Source of the DNA: Pseudomonadota bacterium
Lineage (GTDB): Bacteria; Pseudomonadota; Gammaproteobacteria; Burkholderiales; Ferrovaceae
DNA length: 47,553 bases
Assembly: GCA_021796835.1 (NCBI GenBank)
Contig: JAKABO010000016.1
Coordinates: forward strand, 1 to 47,553
Direction of reading: 5' to 3'
The notes under the pieces were generated by a model. It was not told where the DNA came from. It searched no databases and worked only from the letters and a program-made list of their open reading frames with translations. Positions 42,935 to 47,553 of this stretch are shown piece after piece. A program made the position numbers and the translations under genes. Each line of letters opens with the position of its first letter. The stretch's first letter is position 1.

Positions 42935-44441
42935 AACGACTTCGCTCAATCGACCGCTGGTTACGGCCTCGGTGATGGCCGCCACCATCATGCAGGCGCT
43001 CGACTCCACCATCGCCAATGTGGCATTGCCGAAAATGCAGGGAACCCTGGCAGCCACCCAGGACGCGATGGCCTGGGTACTGACCTCCTACATCGTGGCT
43101 GCGGCGATCATGATCCCCCTGACGGGCTGGCTGGCCCAGCGTTTTGGACGCAAGCCGGTATTTCTGATTTCGGTGACCGGGTTTACCCTCGCCTCGGCGC
43201 TCTGCGGGCTTGCCACCACCCTGCCTGAAATGGTTCTCTTCCGGTTGTTGCAAGGCATATCGGGGGCAGCCCTGGTTCCCTTATCCCAGGCCGTCCTGTT
43301 CGACATCAATCCCCGGGAAAATCATGGCAAGGCCATGGCCATCTGGGGAGTAGGCGTCACCATGGGCCCCATCCTGGGTCCGGCACTGGGCGGATGGCTG
43401 ACGGATCAGTACAGTTGGCGCTGGGTATTCTATATCAATGTGCCCATCGGCATCCTGGCTTATCTGGGCCTGTCAGCTTTCATGCCCAATACCAAAAAGA
43501 TTGCCGGATCTTTTGATTTCTTCGGTTTTCTGACTCTGAGCATGGGGATCGGTGCCTTACAGTTGCTGCTGGACAGAGGGGAACTGAAGGATTGGTTTCA
43601 TTCCGGTGAGATTGTCTTGTACGCACTGATCATCTGCATGGCATTCTACCTGTTCATCCTGCATACGCTTACCGCCGAACGCCCCTTCCTGAGCATTTCC
43701 CTGTTCAGGGATAAAAACTTTTTGACCTCCAACATCTTCATCTTCATCATCGGAGTCGTCCTGTTCGCCACCCTCGCCCTGGTGCCGCCCCTCCTCCAGA
43801 ACGAAATGGGTTACCCCGTCATGCTCACCGGATTCGTGACGGCCCCTCGGGGCATGGGGACCATGATGGCCATGATGGTGGTGGGGAGATTGATCGGAAA
43901 ATATGACATTCGGCTGATCATGGCGGTTGGATTGGGAATGACCGTCCTCTCGCTCTGGCAAATGATGCACTTCGATCTGTTGATGGACGAGAGTTCGATC
44001 ATTTATACCGGTCTCTTGCAGGGGTTTGGCGTTGGACTATCCTATGTCCCCCTATCCACGGTGGCATTCAGTTCCCTGCCCCAGGTTCTGCGCAATGAGG
44101 GAACGGCATTTTTCAACCTGCTGCGCAATATCGGAAGTTCCATCGGAATTTCCATCGTGCAAACCCTGCTGACCCGCAATACGCAGATCAACCACGCCAC
44201 CCTGGCGCAACACATCACCCCGTATACGCTGCATTCGCCAGCCTTCGGGACGCTGAATCCGACTCACCCCTCGGGCATTCTGGCGCTCAATGGTCTGATC
44301 ACCCGTCAGGCCGCCATGATCGCCTACAACGACGATTTCGAACTGATGATGATCGTGACGCTGGCCGTCATTCCCCTGTTGCTCCTGTTGCGCCCTGCCC
44401 GCAAAGCGTCACAGGACAGTGCGCAAATCATCGCGGAATAG
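42924..44441 (+). CDS. emrB: DHA2-family MFS exporter, EmrB-type
   Basis: 505 residues and 14 helices. ATIMQALDSTIANVALPKMQ is the DHA2 helix-1 signature, GWLAQRFGRKPVFLIS the loop motif, and GPILGPALGGWLTDQYSWRW motif C. It is a proton-driven pump for hydrophobic or toxic compounds, which works here with the adaptor upstream and the NodT-type channel downstream. The three genes overlap or abut, so they form one operon (lysR divergent). It is a different protein from the stand-alone exporter at 32547-34133. Confidence 0.94.
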   Translation: MTTETTSLNRPLVTASVMAATIMQALDSTIANVALPKMQGTLAATQDAMAWVLTSYIVAAAIMIPLTGWLAQRFGRKPVFLISVTGFTLASALCGLATTLPEMVLFRLLQGISGAALVPLSQAVLFDINPRENHGKAMAIWGVGVTMGPILGPALGGWLTDQYSWRWVFYINVPIGILAYLGLSAFMPNTKKIAGSFDFFGFLTLSMGIGALQLLLDRGELKDWFHSGEIVLYALIICMAFYLFILHTLTAERPFLSISLFRDKNFLTSNIFIFIIGVVLFATLALVPPLLQNEMGYPVMLTGFVTAPRGMGTMMAMMVVGRLIGKYDIRLIMAVGLGMTVLSLWQMMHFDLLMDESSIIYTGLLQGFGVGLSYVPLSTVAFSSLPQVLRNEGTAFFNLLRNIGSSIGISIVQTLLTRNTQINHATLAQHITPYTLHSPAFGTLNPTHPSGILALNGLITRQAAMIAYNDDFELMMIVTLAVIPLLLLLRPARKASQDSAQIIAE

Positions 44442-44446
44442 CCCCC

Positions 44447-45880
44447 ATGAAATTTCCTGTCCGCCGCCTGCCCTTGATCCTGACCGTCAGCCTGGCCGCC
44501 TGCACCGTGGGACCGGACTTCGTCCCGCCCAAGCTCACCCCAGCGGATCGCTATACCTCTCCCGCAGAACGGGTGGAACCGCCACCGGAGCGTGTGCTCG
44601 GCAAACAGATCGAATCCGAGTGGAAAACCGTATTTTCCTATCCACCGCTCAGCGCCCTGATCCATCGCGCCCTTGAAGACAACTACGATCTGACGGCGGC
44701 CCGGGAGATCCTGGCGCAGGCAGAAGAAGCCGTCAAGGCGCAACAGGGGAGCCTGATGCCGCAAGGGTCCATGAATGCCCTGGCGGGCCGGCAAAAATAT
44801 GGGGTCGCACTGTTTGGTCCCTCCAATTTCGTGATCCCCCCCTTCAGTTACTATGAAGTCGGGCCGTTTCTGAGTTGGAGCCCGGATTTTTTTGGCGGGG
44901 GGAAACGCAGTGTGGAACGTCAGCAGGCACTGGCCACCTATCAGCACCGTCAACTCGATGCCCTGTATGTGGAACTGACGGCCAATGTGGTCGCACAATC
45001 GGTCCAGATCGCCGCCATGCAGGCGGAAATCATTACGGTCCAGCACCTGTTGAAGGCAGATGAAAGGATGTTGAGCCTGATTCAGTCCTCCTACGACTCA
45101 GGGATGGCCACGCAAGCCGATATTCTGAACGCCCGGAATCGGTTGGCAGAGGATCGTGCGCTGTTGCCGCCGCTGAAACAGCAGTACAGTTTGAATCTGC
45201 ACACCCTTTCGGTATTGGTGGGCAAGGCTCCGGCAGACTGGCAACCGCCCACGCTGGTCTTTGACGACCTGAAAATCCCCGCATCATTGCCGGTCGCCCT
45301 GCCTTCGGAATTGTTACGCAAACGGCCGGACATTCTGGCGGCAGAGGCAAGTTTGCAGGTAGCCAGCGCATCGCTGGGCGTGGCTACGGCCAATCAATAC
45401 CCCGCATTGACGCTGACCGCCAACATGCTTCAGGAGGCATTGACCCCCTCAAACCTGTTCCTGGGCGCTGGCAACGCGTGGGCATTCGCGGGCGGGGTCT
45501 CCATGCCGCTGTTCAACGGCGGAATGCTCGAAGCAGAAAAACAGGGGGCCTTCCATGCGTACCAGGCCTCCCTGGCAGAATATCACCAGACCGTCGTTCA
45601 AGCCTTCAGCCAGGTGGCCGATGCCTTGACGGCGCTGGCCAACGATGCCGATGCCGTCAGGGCGATGCAATCTGTGGTGGACACGAGTCAGTCCGCGCTG
45701 GATCTCTCCATGAAAAGCCGCGCCGCGGGCAATACCGCCGATCTGGAGATCGAGGCAGCCCATCGGGCCCTGGCGCAGACGCAATTGAAACTCGAGGAAG
45801 CACTAACCCAGCAGTATCTCGACACCACCCGTCTGTTTGTGGCCTTGGGCGGATCCCCGCTGAACAAAAAAGCCCGGTAA
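44447..45880 (+). CDS. NodT-family outer-membrane efflux lipoprotein
   Basis: 477 residues. The signal peptide ends in the lipobox SLAAC (Cys near residue 19), followed by TVGPDFVPPKL, the usual start of NodT/OprM-type channels. Two repeated OEP domains follow; DNYDLTAAREILAQAEEAVK and the LRKRPDILAAEASLQVASAS motif are hallmarks. It forms a trimeric barrel-tunnel that completes the tripartite pump. It starts 5 bases after the MFS stop and is the last gene of the operon, convergent with the foreign MFS gene 52 bases away. Confidence 0.94.
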   Translation: MKFPVRRLPLILTVSLAACTVGPDFVPPKLTPADRYTSPAERVEPPPERVLGKQIESEWKTVFSYPPLSALIHRALEDNYDLTAAREILAQAEEAVKAQQGSLMPQGSMNALAGRQKYGVALFGPSNFVIPPFSYYEVGPFLSWSPDFFGGGKRSVERQQALATYQHRQLDALYVELTANVVAQSVQIAAMQAEIITVQHLLKADERMLSLIQSSYDSGMATQADILNARNRLAEDRALLPPLKQQYSLNLHTLSVLVGKAPADWQPPTLVFDDLKIPASLPVALPSELLRKRPDILAAEASLQVASASLGVATANQYPALTLTANMLQEALTPSNLFLGAGNAWAFAGGVSMPLFNGGMLEAEKQGAFHAYQASLAEYHQTVVQAFSQVADALTALANDADAVRAMQSVVDTSQSALDLSMKSRAAGNTADLEIEAAHRALAQTQLKLEEALTQQYLDTTRLFVALGGSPLNKKAR

Positions 45881-45932
45881 TTCTCTAAATCCAACTGCAA
45901 GATCAAGGATCAACAGTCCGGTCCGGGGTCGT

Positions 45933-47183
45933 TCACCCTTCACTCTTCCCTTTTTTTGCGAATCCTCCAAACCGGTTCCCGACAAGATGCAGGATCCAGA
46001 TGCCTAGGGACAATCCGCCAAGCAACAAAAAGGTCTTGTCTCTTCCCCAGAATTTCATGGACTCACCCGACAGAAGTTGGCTCACTGAACCCCCTGCAGA
46101 AACCACCATTCCTGCGATTCCCTGCAGCAAGTTGAACCGGCCGGTTCCTTTTCCAAACTCGGACACAAGAACGGGGAGAAGAACCGATAGAACTCCCATC
46201 ACCATTCCGTCCAGAATCTGCCCGAGCAAAATACCTTCCATGGAAGTGGCCATAAAAAGAATCCCGCCCCTCAGAAACAAAAGTATGAAAAAGGCACTCA
46301 GCAGAAACCGTGATCCCAATCGCCGGATAATGGACGGGGCCAGCAAGGAAAATGGGATCATGACCCCCTGTGTCGCAAGCACCAGAATGCCCATCACCCT
46401 TCCCGAAGAGAGAGAGGAAATTCCCGAAAGTTTCTCTCCAGCCAAAGGAAGCATAGCCGTATTCGCGATGAAAAAAAGGAAAAGAAGGGAGAGAAAAAAG
46501 ATCAACGAAGGGGTAAATAGTTGGCGAATCGAACAAATTCTATCAACCCCTTCCGCTTCACGGGCCCTGAGCGGATCGATCTTGTGTCCGGGAACTCCAA
46601 GCAGGACCAATCCTGCAGCAAGAGCGGAGATTCCATAAAACGCAAAAATACTCACCGAAAGGGATTGGCTCGTTAAAAAAATCGCCGCTGCTGCTCCAAA
46701 AACAGACCCGGCATGGGTTGTCCCCTGGGCTTTTCCCATCACACTGGCAAAACGCCCATTGCCAACGAGTCCCATCGCGACTGAACTCAGAACTGGCACA
46801 ATCCCTGCTTGGGCAACACCGACAAGAGCCTGGGAAAGAAGAATACGTCCAAAAGAGGGGTTAGGTCCGCAAATGAGAAAACATCCTGCCGCAAACAAAG
46901 ATACGAGCACAAGAAAGAATGCTCTTTTGCTCACAATCTGATCGGCCATGCTCCCGGCAATTGGCTGGGCTATGAGAGTAACAAGGCCGCCAAAAGCCAA
47001 AACCTCCCCCACCGCCACAGCCTTCCAGTGCTCGGACAGGAGCAGATAGACGGCCAGAAGAGGCATGATACCGGTCTGAATATCCCCGACAAGAAAATTG
47101 GCGGCAAAAAAAGCACCTCTTCCAGGAAATTCCTGACCGAAAAGACTCTTCCTTACCAGACCAAGAGAAGGGGGAAAAATCAT
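45933..47183 (-). CDS. MFS transporter of foreign base composition
   Basis: 416 residues from ATG 47183, about 12 helices, with one half-repeat boundary near residue 200. GSMADQIVSKRAFFLVLVSL is a degenerate loop 2-3 motif. QALVGVAQAGIVPVLSSVAM and GVMIPFSLLAPSIIRRLGSR are typical MFS, but I cannot name a subfamily or substrate. Codon use differs from the neighbours, with many AGA/AGG, CTT, TTT and GGA codons, suggesting transfer. The frame opens at GTG 47228, but ATG 47183 overlaps the stop of a 22-codon leader ORF (ATGA) with a strong ribosome site, so I prefer it. It lies behind the rRNA terminator, on the same strand. Confidence 0.85.
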   Translation of the reverse strand: MIFPPSLGLVRKSLFGQEFPGRGAFFAANFLVGDIQTGIMPLLAVYLLLSEHWKAVAVGEVLAFGGLVTLIAQPIAGSMADQIVSKRAFFLVLVSLFAAGCFLICGPNPSFGRILLSQALVGVAQAGIVPVLSSVAMGLVGNGRFASVMGKAQGTTHAGSVFGAAAAIFLTSQSLSVSIFAFYGISALAAGLVLLGVPGHKIDPLRAREAEGVDRICSIRQLFTPSLIFFLSLLFLFFIANTAMLPLAGEKLSGISSLSSGRVMGILVLATQGVMIPFSLLAPSIIRRLGSRFLLSAFFILLFLRGGILFMATSMEGILLGQILDGMVMGVLSVLLPVLVSEFGKGTGRFNLLQGIAGMVVSAGGSVSQLLSGESMKFWGRDKTFLLLGGLSLGIWILHLVGNRFGGFAKKGKSEG

Positions 47184-47248
47184 TGGACGAGAGAGGGGCG
47201 AGACTCTGTCATACGTGAGTTGATACACAAAAATTTATTTCCATCCAT
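47180..47248 (-). CDS. 22-codon leader ORF coupled to the MFS gene
   Basis: ATG 47248 is preceded by TAAGGAGGGGG, the best ribosome site in this part of the window. It reads MDGNKFLCINSRM and on to PSLVQ, and its TGA (47182-47180) overlaps the in-frame ATG 47183 of the transporter as ATGA. A translated leader that delivers ribosomes to the transporter start would explain why the transporter has no site of its own. It could alternatively be the original N-terminus split off by a frameshift. Confidence 0.5.
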   Translation of the reverse strand: MDGNKFLCINSRMTESRPSLVQ

Positions 47249-47433
47249 CGTTCCCCCTCCTTATGGCGTGGTGATGATCTTATCCACGGGGTCAGTGTGT
47301 GGACTATCTTATTCTGTTATCTCGTTCTGCAGCGTACGGTATCGCACAGATGTCGTCACCGGATCAGATTACCGCGAAGAGTAGGCGAAAATCTGACCTG
47401 AAACAGCCAATGGCGCAGGGGTTGAACGGACGC

Positions 47434-47467
47434 AAAAAAAGCACGGTCGCTGGGACGGTGCTTTTTT
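47434..47467 (-). terminator. Intrinsic terminator of the rRNA operon
   Basis: AAAAAAGCAC..GTC / GAC..GTGCTTTTTT with a 5-base loop and one mismatched pair. On the minus strand the GC-rich stem is followed by seven T. It lies about 35 bases beyond the 5S gene end. Being A/T symmetric, it could also stop plus-strand transcription. Confidence 0.85.
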
Positions 47468-47470
47468 GGT

Positions 47471-47491
47471 TCCCTTCCAAAGCGGAAGGGA
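47471..47491 (-). other. Hairpin between 5S rRNA and the terminator
   Basis: TCCCTTCC (47471-47478) / GGAAGGGA (47484-47491), a perfect 8-bp stem with a 5-base loop and no T run. It is probably part of the 5S precursor 3' end, either a processing signal or an anti-decay stem. Confidence 0.5.
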
Positions 47492-47500
47492 GGAATGGGG

Positions 47501-47553
47501 TGTCTGGCGGTGACCTACTTTCGCATGGGTAATCCACACTATCATCGGCGCTG
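47501..47553 (-). rRNA. rrf: 5S ribosomal RNA, 3' end (partial)
   Basis: Read on the minus strand, CAGCGCCGATGATAGTGTG, then ACCCATGCGAAAGTAGG and TCACCGCCAGACA are the conserved 3' half of bacterial 5S rRNA. The gene runs off the right edge. An rRNA operon read leftward must therefore lie just outside the window. Confidence 0.93.

Overview
The window looks like the chromosome of a betaproteobacterium. The support is the gene neighbourhoods and protein types: rpmB-rpmG, pepA-holC-valS, an LptF homologue, a homodimeric-type pyruvate dehydrogenase E1, exosortase-A-type accessory genes, and GC-rich CTG/CGC-type codon use. Two K+ uptake systems (Kup and a KimA-like permease) and several DHA2-type drug exporters would suit an acid- or metal-rich habitat, for example a Ferrovum or Gallionella relative. 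The lineage is inference only.

Bases 1-9314 are an accessory island that ends exactly at the 3' end of a tRNA-Ser(GGA) gene. It holds a partial gene and a small mobile-element-type gene at the left edge. Next to these, on the minus strand at about 790-1980, is a stretch of about 1.2 kb with no coherent reading frame. It is packed with hairpins, including four GNRA tetraloops, and closed by a strong intrinsic terminator. Every wobble site I checked is G-U on the minus strand and A-C on the plus strand, so I read it as a very large structured non-coding RNA transcribed leftward. Divergent from it is a 1650-residue single-chain restriction-modification/helicase protein (type ISP-like) with a small membrane protein behind it. 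A complete IS4-family element follows (1460 bp, 18-bp inverted ends, 8-bp target duplication). Its transposase is broken by an extra C in a C run. Between the IS and the tRNA lie a perfect 32-bp palindrome, AGGACAAT iterons and two perfect inverted DnaA boxes, an arrangement like a plasmid-type origin.

Bases 9315-26696 are mostly core genome: rpmB-rpmG-tRNA-Ser, kup, aspartokinase-tRNA-Ser(GCU), a radical SAM protein, and tRNA-Arg followed by a decayed HigB-type toxin with an intact HigA-type antitoxin. After these come a PAS-GGDEF diguanylate cyclase, a phospholipase-D-type lipoprotein, and a leftward run lptF, pepA-holC, valS, an M48 protease and a UDP-sugar epimerase.

Bases 26859-39619 carry aceE with a KimA-like permease immediately behind it, a polysaccharide deacetylase, a convergent DHA2 exporter, and a tightly overlapping surface-polysaccharide operon. 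The operon comprises a UDP-HexNAc dehydrogenase, a UDP-GlcNAc 4-epimerase, an exosortase-A-associated PLP decarboxylase, and an asparagine-synthase-like protein without the glutaminase cysteine. Bases 39627-45880 hold a small secreted protein, a GST, and a LysR gene divergent from a complete tripartite efflux operon (HlyD/EmrA, DHA2 MFS, NodT outer-membrane factor). The right end has an MFS gene of foreign composition with a coupled 22-codon leader ORF, then the terminator and 3' end of a leftward rRNA operon (5S).
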